NCBI RefSeq assembly: GCF_000002235.5
Contig: NW_022145599.1
Span: 21,015,655 to 21,079,654 of the forward strand
Length of the DNA: 64,000 bases
Source of the DNA: Strongylocentrotus purpuratus
Taxonomy: Eukaryota > Echinodermata > Echinoidea > Camarodonta > Strongylocentrotidae
Reading direction: 5' to 3'
Shown: in pieces, positions 1 to 9,832 of the stretch
Layout of the letters: each line of letters starts with the position of its first letter
Numbering within the stretch: position 1 is the stretch's first letter
Notes under the pieces: model-generated
Databases searched by the model: none
What the model saw: the letters and a program-made list of their open reading frames with translations, nothing else
What the model was told of the DNA's origin: nothing
Made by a program: the position numbers and the translations under genes

Positions 1-675
1 CAATTTAATGTGGCAGGTATGGGGGTTATTGTGTATTCCAAGAAGATAGGGGGTTGGGGAAATGTCCTTTCTGAGGGTCGAAGGTCATTGACCCTGCACT
101 AAAACACTAAAAATTGTATTTCAGCAACAGTGTGTTTGACATAGGCCTCGTCCTCGATGATCTTGGTGTCAAAATGCACTGAATTATACTGGGAGATAAA
201 CAAAATATGAAATGGATTCTTCACCACCAAAATACGGAAGGGGGGGGGGTTAAATTTCAGTAGAGTCTATTAGTTTGTGTATGCAAAGTATATGTACAAT
301 TTGCAGATACTACTCACAACCTAGAACTTACAGTAACTATTGGCAACACGATACAAATTAATAGTACTCCGTCTGTTTCCTCTTCATCGCTACCAATAAC
401 TTCTTCTGCATCTATGCTTCCTGTCCATTGGAGCAATGTCCACAGCCCACTCCACATGCAGATACACATGACATGCCAGCTTTCATACAGCTGCATTTCA
501 TGTTTTGACTCCGCTTCCCCCCTTCTTTGCAGTTGCAACAAATTCCTTTAAGAAGGTTGTATGGCGTGATACCAACATCGTTCGTCGGAGTTTTCTGTTG
601 GAATCTAACTCCTATCCTTGTCCTTTAGAATCAAGAATAGTGGTGTCAAGATGCTTCCATACCACAACTTGAAGA
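1..675 (-). repeat. Left arm of a large inverted repeat
   Basis: This segment is the reverse complement of 2697-3410, with small differences. It carries an inverted, truncated copy of the 3' end of the decayed CXC-domain gene (minus strand about 541-314) and its 3' flank, including the run before 'AGTGCATTTTGACACC'. Homology starts at the window edge, so the arm probably continues to the left. It ends near 675, where the two arms diverge. The arms are about 2 kb apart, with a LINE fragment and most of the pseudogene between them. Confidence 0.9.
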
Positions 676-1250
676 TGGGTTACTATTAATAAGGAGAGGA
701 GTTTGGTGTACCTTGCAGAGAGTCTTATATACAACAGAGAAAGTGATGTCGACTCTAATTAAGAACCAGTGGCATTGCATAGAATTATTGACTGCCTGAG
801 GTTTTGTAGGACATAGAATATTTAAAAAACAGCAGAGCTGACTGGCTGTCCAATTTATTATCACGAGAAAAGTATTAACAAATTTTATTTGAACAGTCGA
901 GACTTAACTTTGGATCACTACTGTAAAATAACAAAATTACCGAGATGGGTATATATGTGAAATATGTAATGAGGACTTTTCAAAATCAGGAAAGCTTCAG
1001 AGGTTGCACAGAAAGGGATATGAGAATCTAATAAGGCAATGTAGACGTATCAACAACTGTTCATTATGAGAGCGATTGGAACGAAAATGGAAAGCAACAC
1101 TCCTATGATAGTCTATCGTAGATGCCGAAACCATTTCTTTCAAAAGGAGCTGACCCCGGTCCAAACATTTTCTCTTCACAATGGATCACATGATGATGAA
1201 ACTAAAAAAGCATGATTTGGCAATATGCTCGATGAAACAGCTACAAAACT
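676..1250. other. Non-coding stretch, nothing recognised
   Basis: Only short spurious reading frames are present. I see no splice-supported exon, RNA gene or clear repeat between the inverted-repeat arm and the LINE tail. Confidence 0.5.
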
Positions 1251-2040
1251 TGATTGATTGATTGATTTTTATTCGACAAGCTTCCAATATACAACAATAT
1301 ACAATAATAACAGATCAAAAATAAGTCAGCTTGAACAGGATAACCCACGAAAGCTCGAGAGCTTATTTCCAGTGGGGTCCCTTACAGACATGTATACAAT
1401 TAATAAATTAAAATAGTAATATTTACAGACAGATAAGAAAATTAAAAGAACTACTTATTAAAGATAATAATAACAACATTAAACTGATGATAGAAATGAT
1501 ATTAAGTACAAGAAGAAAAAGAAGAAGGAGAAGAAGAAAAAGAGGAGAAGGAAGAAGAGGAAAATAATGATGAATTTGTAGAATTTCTATAACGTACGAA
1601 AACATAAGTATATACAACATGAAAAAGTATGAACCGACAGAAGAATAACAATTTCAATCATATAACATGTCATTCACTTCTCTTCTCTGACTGTCAAGTA
1701 TTAGGTATTCCTTTAATTTCCTCTTAAAATGATCATAGTTTCCTATTTCTTTTACACCATTGGGAAGGGAATTCCAATGTTTTATGGCATTGTAATAAAA
1801 CGAATTTCCAATACTACCTACTCTTTCTGGTAAGTTAAAGTTGAATCGTCTATTTCTTGTATTATAATCATGTACGTCAGTAACAAGATCGAAGTTGGAT
1901 CGAATATAATGATTCGCCCTAGTATGATATATTTTATGCACGTGATGCAATGCGAGTTGTTTTGATCTTTGGTCGACTTCAAGAAAACCAGCTTTAGAAA
2001 GTTCGCTATACTTGACTTGGACAGACACAGCAAGATGCAT
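1251..2040 (-). mobile_element. CR1/L2-like LINE, 3' fragment
   Basis: The minus strand encodes about 128 residues (2040-1654) with the C-terminal signature of reverse transcriptases of CR1/L2/Jockey-type non-LTR elements: 'HDYNTRNR', then a Phe/Tyr-rich block, 'AIKHWNSLPNGVKE', and a basic 'FKRKLKEYL' end. The stop codon is followed by a few hundred bases of AT-rich 3' UTR ending near 1251 in a short ATCA tandem tail, typical of LINE 3' ends. It is 5' truncated. The truncation point lies beside the decayed CXC-family gene, so the LINE probably inserted into or next to that locus. Subfamily is not assigned. Confidence 0.8.
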
Positions 2041-2069
2041 ATTGTTGATAGAGGGTGATTACTTTATCA

Positions 2070-3066
2070 GGTAAAGTGTTCCAGTGGTGCAACCACCAAG
2101 ACTTTAGTTGATACATATGTCAGGTATATGTTCAAAACAAATTCAAGGATGCTACTGTAGTGTTTGATGGCTACGGGAAAGAATCGTCAACGAAAGATCA
2201 TGATCATATGCGCCGCCTGGTTGGGAAGAAGGTTTCTTCGGACATGAGCGTCACACTAGACTATATCATGGGACAGAAAGGTTTTACTGGAAAATGAGCC
2301 TTAATCACAATGATATCTGCAAGGATGGCAAGCCACAGTATCACTGTACGCCAAGCAAAATATGATGGTGACACGCTGATCGTATTTCCAAGCAGGCTTT
2401 GATGGTCTTTACGACATCTGTAGCATAGACAAAGAAGAGTTCCTCTATCTTCAAGTATGGCTGGTATGGAAACGACACTGTTTCATGTTTTCATGGACAT
2501 ACCAAATGTGCTCTATACAAACGCTTTTAACCGACTCCACAATTCGAACAGCTGGGGTAAAAGTAATGCAGATCGCATAACTATGGCTCTGGGATACTCC
2601 CCTAGAAAAGTCTTGCCTATGAAGTTCAAGAAGCAAGCAGCCAAGGGCAAAATCGATCCAACGGAAGATGCAACAGCTCAACACTCCCTTCGTGGCCATC
2701 TTCAAATTGTGGTATGGAAGCATCTTGACACCTCTTTTCTTGATCCCAAAGGAAAAGGATAGGAGTTAGATATTAACAGAAAACTCAGACGAAAGATGCT
2801 GTCTGTTGGTATCGGGCCATACAACCTTCTTAAAGGAATTTGTTGCAACTGCAAAGAAGGGGGGAAGCGGAGTCAAAACATGAAATGCAGCTGCATGAAA
2901 GCTGGCATGTCATGTGTATCTGCATGTGGAGTGGGCTGTGGACATTGCTCCAATGGAACAGAAAGCATAGATGCAGAAGAAGTTTTTGGTAGCGATGAAG
3001 AGGAAACAGACCGAGTACTATTAATTTGTATCGTGTTGCCAATAGTTACTGTAAGTTCTAGGTTGT
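2070..3066 (+). pseudogene. Decayed multi-copy gene: PIN/FEN-like region plus CXC cysteine domain
   Basis: In broken frames the plus strand encodes 'VVFDGYGKESSTKDHDHMRR' (near 2154-2215), a 'DTLIVF' block (2371-2390), a stretch ending 'EDATAQHSLRGHLQIVVWKH' (up to about 2730), and a cysteine-rich end 'CCNCKEGGKRSQNMKCSCMK' continuing to 'GCGHCSNG' (2840-2958) followed by an acidic tail. That order (nuclease-like centre, 'aaxxHSlRvyhQvqxWlG'-like segment, Tesmin/TSO1-like CXC motif, acidic tail) is what I recall of a large uncharacterised family that is multi-copy in cnidarians, echinoderms and arthropods. Stops and frameshifts break it and the 5' part is absent. The nuclease assignment is by analogy, not by visible catalytic residues. 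A related N-terminal piece lies at 56551-58190. Confidence 0.6.
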
Positions 3067-3410
3067 GAGTAGTATCTGCAAGTGGTTGATTATAAATGGA
3101 CATATACTTTACATACACAAACTAATTGACACTAATGAACTTTAACCCCCCCCCCTGCTCATTTTGACCTTTTACCTCTTATTTTGGTGGTGAAGAATCC
3201 ATTTCATATTTTGTTTATCTCCCAGTATAATTCAGTGCATTTTGACACCAAGATCATCAAGGACGAGGCCTATGTCAAACATGCTGTTGCTGAAATACAA
3301 TTTCTAGTGTTTTAGTGCAGGGTCAATGACCTTTGATCCTCAGAAAGGAAATTTTCCCCTCCACCTCTCTTTTTGGAATAAATAATAACCCCCATTCCCG
3401 CCACATGAAG
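2697..3410 (+). repeat. Right arm of the inverted repeat
   Basis: Reverse complement of 1-675. It covers the CXC-coding end of the pseudogene and about 340 bp of 3' flank. Differences include an extra 'TGCTCATTTTGACC' segment next to the C-run near 3150, so the arms have diverged by indels and substitutions. Confidence 0.9.
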
Positions 3411-4060
3411 TTGAAATTAGCCTCTTTGATTTGTTTGTGCTCATTTTTTACATAATATCGTCATTTTCCTTGTACCAATAGGGCATTTTAGTGATAAAAC
3501 GTATATTTGTTTACCTTTGACCTCATTTTTGGAGGTCAGGATTTTATTCTAAGGGTCAGTAGTTATTCTATGTCATCTTCTTTTGTAATCCTGCGCATTT
3601 TGACACCAAGATCATCTATATACCTTATTTTGTTGCTGATATGCAATGTATAGTGTTTTAGTGCAAGGTCAATGACCTTTGACCCTCAGAAAGGAAATTT
3701 ACCCCTTCCCCTCTACTCTTTGAATAAATAATAACCTCCATACCCCCATATCTGCCACAACAAGTTGAAATTAGCCTCTTTGATTTGTTTGTGCTCATTT
3801 TTATATGATATGGTAATTTTACTGATATAAATATGACATTTTAGAGATAAAATAGTTTTTTGACCTTTGACCTCATTTACGGAGGTCAAGATTTTATTCT
3901 AAGGATCGGTAGTTATCCTATGTCATCTTCTTTTGTAATCCTGTGCATTTTGACACCAAGATCATCTATATACCATATTTTGTTGCTGAAATACAATTTT
4001 TAGTGATTTAGGCAGGGTTCATTGACCTTTGACCTCTAATAAAAAATTCTCCCCGACCCC
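3238..4060 (+). repeat. About 350-bp tandem repeat, three units
   Basis: The phrase 'CATTTTGACACCAAGATCAT' recurs at about 3238, 3596 and 3946, each time followed by a 'GTTGCTGAAATACAAT'-like stretch and 'GGTCAATGACCTTTGA'. The spacing is 358 and 350 bp. The first unit is the 3' flank of the pseudogene, so the array extends from that flank; the left inverted arm contains the corresponding sequence. Confidence 0.85.
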
Positions 4061-4479
4061 CATCCCTCCTTCCTTTTTTTTGGTAATTGTCCATACCCAT
4101 AACTACCCAAATCAGTTGAAATTAGCTTCTTTTAAATTTTTTCACAGATTGGCTCAATATATGGCTAATTTAGGGTTACTAATAGGGGGGGCCGGAAGTT
4201 TGAAAATTGCGCCGACCGTTTTTTCAAGGTCATATTAGAAGCACCATACCATTACAATTTTTGACATTTTCATCGGGGGGGGGGGGGGGGGGCTATAGCC
4301 TATTATCCGAAAAAGTAACTTTCTGGTTTCACAATTCGGCTAGTGAGCGAAGCGAGCGGGCAACAATTTGAGCAAAATATGTATTTTGTAAAAGTGTTAT
4401 TTATAACCAAAATAGACGAGAAAAGATTTCAAAAAATCATATGCGGGTAGCTCGCTAACCCCCCCCCCCCCCCATGACG
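4061..4479. other. Poly-G/poly-C stretch with GAGCGAAGCGAGC motif
   Basis: Non-coding. It contains G runs of 7 (4184) and about 16 (4277) and a C run near 4460. 'GTGAGCGAAGCGAGCG' at about 4344 is an imperfect palindrome similar in style to the GCGCGAAGCGCG core of the adjoining satellite. Confidence 0.5.
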
Positions 4480-7265
4480 CGCGAAGCGCGGAAGCTTTGA
4501 CCTTTCATTAATTATTAGAGAAAGAAGACGATTTTTTGTTGTACCATTCTCGACTCTTAATCCTTCTCTGAATTCAGTTTTCCCCCTCCCGCGCAAAGCG
4601 CGGAAGCTTTGACATTTTATAGTTTAAAGGTAAAGACCAGTATTGGAAACGCCCCAAATTCAAAAAATGAAATGGAAGCTCTCATTACCAATCATGTGAA
4701 AGAATATGTTTTGACTAATACATGATGATAAAAAATTTGCCGGGAAACCGCCTACTAATTCATATATTTGGTAAATTTGTTTCTCTCATGGTATGTGAGA
4801 GATATAGGGTAGTCCCATATACATCTTTCTGTGTATAGTGCTTGTAACTTTACGAAGAATGGGCCAAATTTCTTATCATTTTGATGATTCCAGAACCTTA
4901 CAGATGCTAGATGCTAGATGATCAACCTTTTCTGATCGATTCCACAACGTTTCTTTCACAATGCAATCGCATGACCATAACTGGTCTTTACCTTTAATGA
5001 AATTATTAGAGAAAAAGATGATTCGTTGTACCATTCTCGACTCTTATTACTTGACTGAATTCACCCCCCCCCCCTCCCGCGCGAAGCGCGGAATCTTACA
5101 CGTTTCATTAAATTATTAGAGAAAGAAGACGATTCGTTGTACCATTCTCGACTCTTAATCCTTGGGTGTATTCAGTTTCCTCCTGCCCGCGCAAAGCGCG
5201 GAAGCTTTGCCCTTTCATTAATTATTATAGAAAGAAGATTTGTTGCACCATTCTCGACTCTTATTACTTGACTGAATTCACCCCCCCTCCCGCGCGAAGC
5301 ATGGAAGCTTTGGCCTTTCATAGTTTAATGAAATTATTAGAGAAAGAAGATGATTCGTTGTACCGTCATCGACTCTTAATCCTTGTCTGAATTAAGTTCC
5401 CGCCCCCTCCCACGCGTAGCGCTGAAGCTTTGACGTTTAATCAATTATAAGGAAAAGGAGACGATTCTTTGTACCATTCTCGACTCTTAATCCTTTTGTC
5501 TGAATTAAGTTCCCGTCCCCCCCCCCTCCAGCGCGTAGCGCTGAAGCTTTGACGTTTAATTAAATTATTTGGAAAAGGAGACGATTCTTCGTACCATTCT
5601 CGACTCTTAATCCTTGTCTGAATTGAGTTCCCGTCCCCCCTCCTCCCACGCGTAGCGCGGAAGCTTTGACGTTTAATTAAATTATAAGGAAAAGGGGACG
5701 ATTCGTTGTACCATTCTCGACTCTTAATCCTTGGGTGTATTCAGTTTCCCCCTCCCACGCGAAGCGCGGAAACGTTGACGTTTCATTAAATTATTAGAAA
5801 AAGAAGATGATTCGTTGTACCGTCATCGACTCTTTATCCTTGTCTGAATTGAGTTCCCCCCCAACTCCCGCGCGAAGCGCGAAGGCTTTGACGTTTCATT
5901 TAATTATTAGAGAGAGAAGACGATTCGTTGTAACGTTCTCGACTCTTAATCCTTGTCTGAATTGAGTTCCCGCCCCCTCCCCCTTACCGCGCGAAGCGCG
6001 GAAACGTTGACGTTTCATTAAAGTATTAGAGAAAGAAGATGATTCGTTGTACCGTCATTGACTCTTAATCCTTGTCTGAATTAAATTCCCGCCCCCCCTC
6101 CCACGCGTAGCGCTGAAGCTTTGACGTTTAATTAATTATAAGGAAAAGGAGACGATTCTTTGTACCATTCTCGACTCTTAATCCTTGTCTGAATTAAGTT
6201 CCCGTCCCCCCCCCCTCCAGCGCGTAGCGCTGAAGCTTTGACGTTTAATTAAATTATATGGAAAAGGAGACGATTCTTCGTACCATTCTCGACTCTTAAT
6301 CCTTGGGTGTATTCAGTTTCCCCCTCCCACGCGAAGCGCGGAAACGTTGACGTTTCATTAAATTATTAGAGAAAGAAGATGATTCGTTGTACCGTCATCG
6401 ACTCTTTATCCTTGTCTGAATTGAGTTCCCCCCCCTCCCGCTCGAAGCGCGGAGGCTTTGACGTTTCATTTAATTATTAGAGAGAGAAGACGATTCGTTG
6501 TAACGTTCTCGACTCTTAATCCTCGTCTGAATTGAGTTCCCGCCCCCTCCCCCCTCCCGCGCGAAGCGCGGAAACGTTGACGTTTCATTAAAGTATTAGA
6601 GAAAGAAGATGATTCGTTGTACCGTCATCGACTCTTTATCCTTGTCTAAACTAAGTTTTTCCTTGGCCGCGCGTAGCGCGTAAGCTTTGACGGTTTATTA
6701 AATTATTAGAGGAAGAAGACGAATCATTTTATCATTCTCGACTCTTAATCCTTGTCTGAATTAAGTTTTCCCTTGCCCGCGCGTAGCGCGTAAGCTTTGA
6801 CGGTTTATTAAATTATTATCCTTCTTTGAATTCAGTTTTTCCCCTCCCACGCGAAGCGCTGAAACGTTAACGTTTCATTAAATTATTAGAGAAAGAAGAT
6901 GATTCGTTGCACCGTCATCGACTCTTTATCCTTGTCTGAATTGAGTTTCCCCCCCCCCCCAATTCTCGCGCGAAGCGCGGAAGCTTTGACGTTTCATTAG
7001 ATCATTAGAGAAAGAAGACGATTCGTTGTACCGTTCTCGACTCTTAATCCTTGTCTGAATTGAGTTCCCGCCCGCCCCCCCCCCCCCGATCGAAGCGCGG
7101 AAACGTTGACGTTTCATTAAATTATTAGAGAAAGAAGATGATTCGTTTTACCATTCTCGACTCCTAATCCTTGTCTGAATTCAGTTGCCCCCCTCCCGAG
7201 CGATGCGCGGAAGCTTTGACATTTCATTAAATTATTGGAGAAAGAAGACGATTCGTTGTACCATT
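4480..7265 (+). repeat. GC-palindrome satellite, about 113-bp unit, more than 20 copies
   Basis: Each unit has a C-rich run, the palindromic core 'GCGCGAAGCGCGG' (variants GCGCGTAGCGCT, GCGCAAAGCGCG), then 'AAGCTTTGACGTTTCATTAA', 'GAAAGAAGACGATTCGTTGT', 'ACCATTCTCGACTCTTAATC' and 'CTTGTCTGAATT'. Cores occur at about 5086, 5192, 5293, 5414, 5532, 5651, 5759, 5870, 5992, 6106, 6221, 6329, 6441, 6560, 6669, 6783, 6850, 6968, 7091 and 7200, plus earlier ones near 4485 and 4595. A block near 5400-6105 recurs at about 6096-6660, one unit shorter, which indicates higher-order duplication. One early unit is split by a MITE at 4628-4993. Confidence 0.95.
4628..4993 (+). mobile_element. TTAA-target MITE, copy 1 (Kolobok-like)
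   Basis: A 366-bp non-coding element with perfect 14-bp terminal inverted repeats AGGTAAAGACCAGT / ACTGGTCTTTACCT, flanked by TTAA on both sides (4624-4627 and 4994-4997). It interrupts a satellite unit; an uninterrupted unit at about 5318-5335 reads 'ATAGTTTAATGAAATT', exactly the expected empty site with a single TTAA. TTAA duplications occur in piggyBac and Kolobok; termini starting AGG fit Kolobok better than the CCC-type ends of piggyBac. A second copy lies at 16427-16824. Confidence 0.9.
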
Positions 7266-8607
7266 CTATATTACACCTACCATGGATAAATCACGGCCGG
7301 GAGCGTCATAATTTTGTGTTATCGGGCGAGGGCCGGGGCCGGGGCCGGGGCCGGGGCGTAGCGACCAAGCGAGATTTTGCAATGTTGAATGCTGAAATTA
7401 TGCATTCTAAAAAATCCCTAAGCCCGATATGTACGTTCTTTCCGCTATATTTATTTCTAGCTATATTTCTAAATTTCCTGGGAGACTTGTCCCCATATCG
7501 GGCCCAGGATCGCCGCCCCTGTCCATGATTACTACCAACATGAGTTCTAATACAATCACAAGCGAGTCGATACGAGCTGAATCCAAATGAAGGGCAAAAT
7601 AAGAGTTGTGAAGCGGCCTTACCGTTAATTTAAAATTTGACTGTTGAGTATATAACTTCTATTTAAAAGACATCCAAAATATTTTGCCCTTTTCAAATTT
7701 CTCACTAAAGAGTGATGACCGCAGGGACTGTTCTTAACGTTTAACTTTGAATCCGCGGCTCGAGATTTTATGCGGCCGGCCCGGCCCGGCCCCCCCTCTA
7801 TTCAATAACGTTTGCCAATGAGCCTTCTGGAATGTCCCCAAATCTCCCGATTTCAGTTTTCCCATATTTGTCGTTACTGTCACTTAGCGCCATTTCCTTG
7901 CTTTTCCCCCTTTCTCACCGACTTTTCTTTTCCCCACCCCCCCTCACCCTCTCAGTGTTATCTAGGGTACGCACATGTATGTTCCCTCTCTTTGGAAGCA
8001 CCCCTCTGTCTCCGGTGTGTAAAGTCAGTACGGGCCGGATTTTTGTGTATTGCGGGCCGGACTTTGTTTCGTGAAAAGTAACTCTTTATCGGAAATTTAG
8101 GGAACACAAATTCGGTCCCTCCGACCCCGGAGTTGGAGGGAGGGGGGGGGGGGGGGGCTTTTTATTTATCTTTTCTCTTCTATTTTCTTTTCTTTTCTTT
8201 TTCCTTTCTCTTCTCCTTTCTTTTCTCTTCTCCTTTTTTTCTCCTCTTCTCCTTTCTTTTTTTCTCTTCTTTTCTTCCTCTTTTTTTTCTTCCTTTTTTT
8301 TGCGCCGCCAATAGGGGGGGCCGCGGCCGTTTCGGCCCCCCTGGATCCGCCACTGAACATATTAAACCGGCCGTGCGAGTATGAACTACTAATAACTGAA
8401 CGTGTGGTCGATCACGACGGATCTTCTCTGTGCGAAGTTGTCTTTCTCGCACCCACTCCCTTCTCTGCACTTCGCCTTATTTTTGTTTAATTTAGATTTT
8501 AGTGGTTATGGCTAAAATATGTACTCGGTTGTGATTGAGCCAATGAGAGACATGAAAGTAATTTCTTTTTGGTGCTTGATGCATGGCTGATCGTAGGGAA
8601 ACGAAGT
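7266..8607. other. Non-coding, GC-rich and polypyrimidine sequence
   Basis: Contains (GGGGCC)n-like sequence at 7331-7358; a GGCCGGCCC run near 7773; a diverged copy of a repeat also seen at 50045 and 52229 (about 7937-8052, with 'CCGGTGTGTAAAGTCAGTAC'); a poly-G run at 8141-8157 followed by a long T/C-rich tract to 8300; and an inverted 'CTGGATCCGCCACTG' terminal motif at 8340-8354. No supported exon. Confidence 0.6.
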
Positions 8608-8810
8608 TAAGTCTTTTATCAACTCTGTTTGTTGCTACCGCAGGCAGCCAGTGAAAACGAATTCGTTTAATCAAATTATTGAAATGCAAGCATTACTTTA
8701 AACAAACAGAACTTTGTTATTCCTATCTCATTTTTCCCGATTGAGGTGTTAAGGGTAGAAAATGAACTTTCTAGAAATACGATTTTTTTCTTTGAAATTC
8801 AGATACCGCC
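8608..8810 (+). repeat. About 200-bp repeat shared with 61648-61855
   Basis: From 'AGTTAA' through 'CTCTGTTTGTTGCTAC', 'GGCAGCCAGTGAAAACGAAT' and 'CTTTGAAATTCAGATACCG' the sequence matches 61648-61855 in the same orientation with a few substitutions and short indels. The other copy lies about 200 bp upstream of the ankyrin-gene ATG. I see no terminal repeats or coding capacity. Confidence 0.85.
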
Positions 8811-9272
8811 GCGCGCCCGCCAAAATGACTTTTTGGTACTCTCTCTTCTAATTGTTTTGAATCACTCATGCGTGAAAAAATGCACCATATGAGTTGTATC
8901 AAATAAAAGAAGAGGACTTAAGCTTTACAAATATGTCATTCATTAATCATAATTGTGGTTAAGTTATGATAAAACATCGATAATTTTCGATTTAATTTTT
9001 TCTGTGACGCATTGTATATGTTTTTTTTTGTGTAGCTTTAATTATGGGTTTTTCAATTTGGCACTGTAGTAAATGAGCATAATTTCTAGTTCATTTAAAG
9101 TGATAACTGACTAATACAGCCGGAGAACTTGAAAAGATGTCTGTTTTAAGGTGAAGGGATGCCACTATTGACAACTGTCATTATAAGATGCTTTGGATGT
9201 GATACCCCAGAGTAAAACTTCTGCAAGTATGACAACTACTACAACTAAAATATCAAGTGGCTACTGCTGCTG

Positions 9273-9320
<48 letters not shown>

Positions 9321-9609
9321 TAACAGCTACTCCTACTACTACTACAACAACAACTACTAATACTACTGATAAGGGATAGGATCGGTGTTAGGAATAGGGC
9401 TAGATGTGTTCAATATCCTGGGATATTTCCCGGGTATATTGCCTGTAGAAATTGTGTTCAGATTATGTGCCGTGCCATTGACATATTCGCACATTTTGAT
9501 ACGTGAAGTATACAGGGATATTACGATCTCCGAAGGTTGAATTTTCGAAAAAATCTTGCGATCATCTAAACCATAATTCAAATATCCATTTCAAAACATT
9601 TTCACGCAG
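8811..9609. other. Non-coding, with a CTA/TAC microsatellite
   Basis: AT-rich. It carries an interrupted (CTA)n microsatellite at about 9262-9360. Earlier exons of the receptor gene could lie here or further left, but I could not identify a signal peptide or the first half of the CUB domain. Confidence 0.5.
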
Positions 9610-9832
9610 ATTATAATCTTCATTAACTACCTGGACATCGAGCATCCTTGGGACACGTTGACCTTGACCCACTCTGCTGCACACGACACCAGTTTAACTC
9701 GCATCCCATTGGTCAGTGGAAATCTGACGTCTCTTTGTCTACCCGGGGGACTCACCACTATTTCGTTTTGCACTGATCTTGTCCAAGAGCGGGGTGGCTT
9801 CTCATTGGACATTCGATTTTACGATGCAAATG
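9610..9832 (+). CDS. Receptor exon: second half of a CUB-like domain
   Basis: The acceptor is 'TTCACGCAG|ATT' and the frame stays open for 74 codons to a weak donor 'G|GTTTGT' (phase 1, fitting the next LDLa exon). It reads 'NYLDIEHPWDTLTL', then 'IPLVSGNLTSLCLPGG', 'ISFCTDLVQERGGFSLDI'. This resembles the C-terminal half of CUB domains (DhE..yDxLxi; Fx(S/T)D...rGFxLxy). The CUB label is inference from pattern. The donor is non-consensus, and without splicing the frame would stop at 9847, so splicing or a false exon must be settled by transcripts. Confidence 0.55.

Noticed and set aside
8133..8470. Phe/Ser-rich and Lys/Arg-rich frames
   Set aside because: They come from the T/C-rich tract after the poly-G run.
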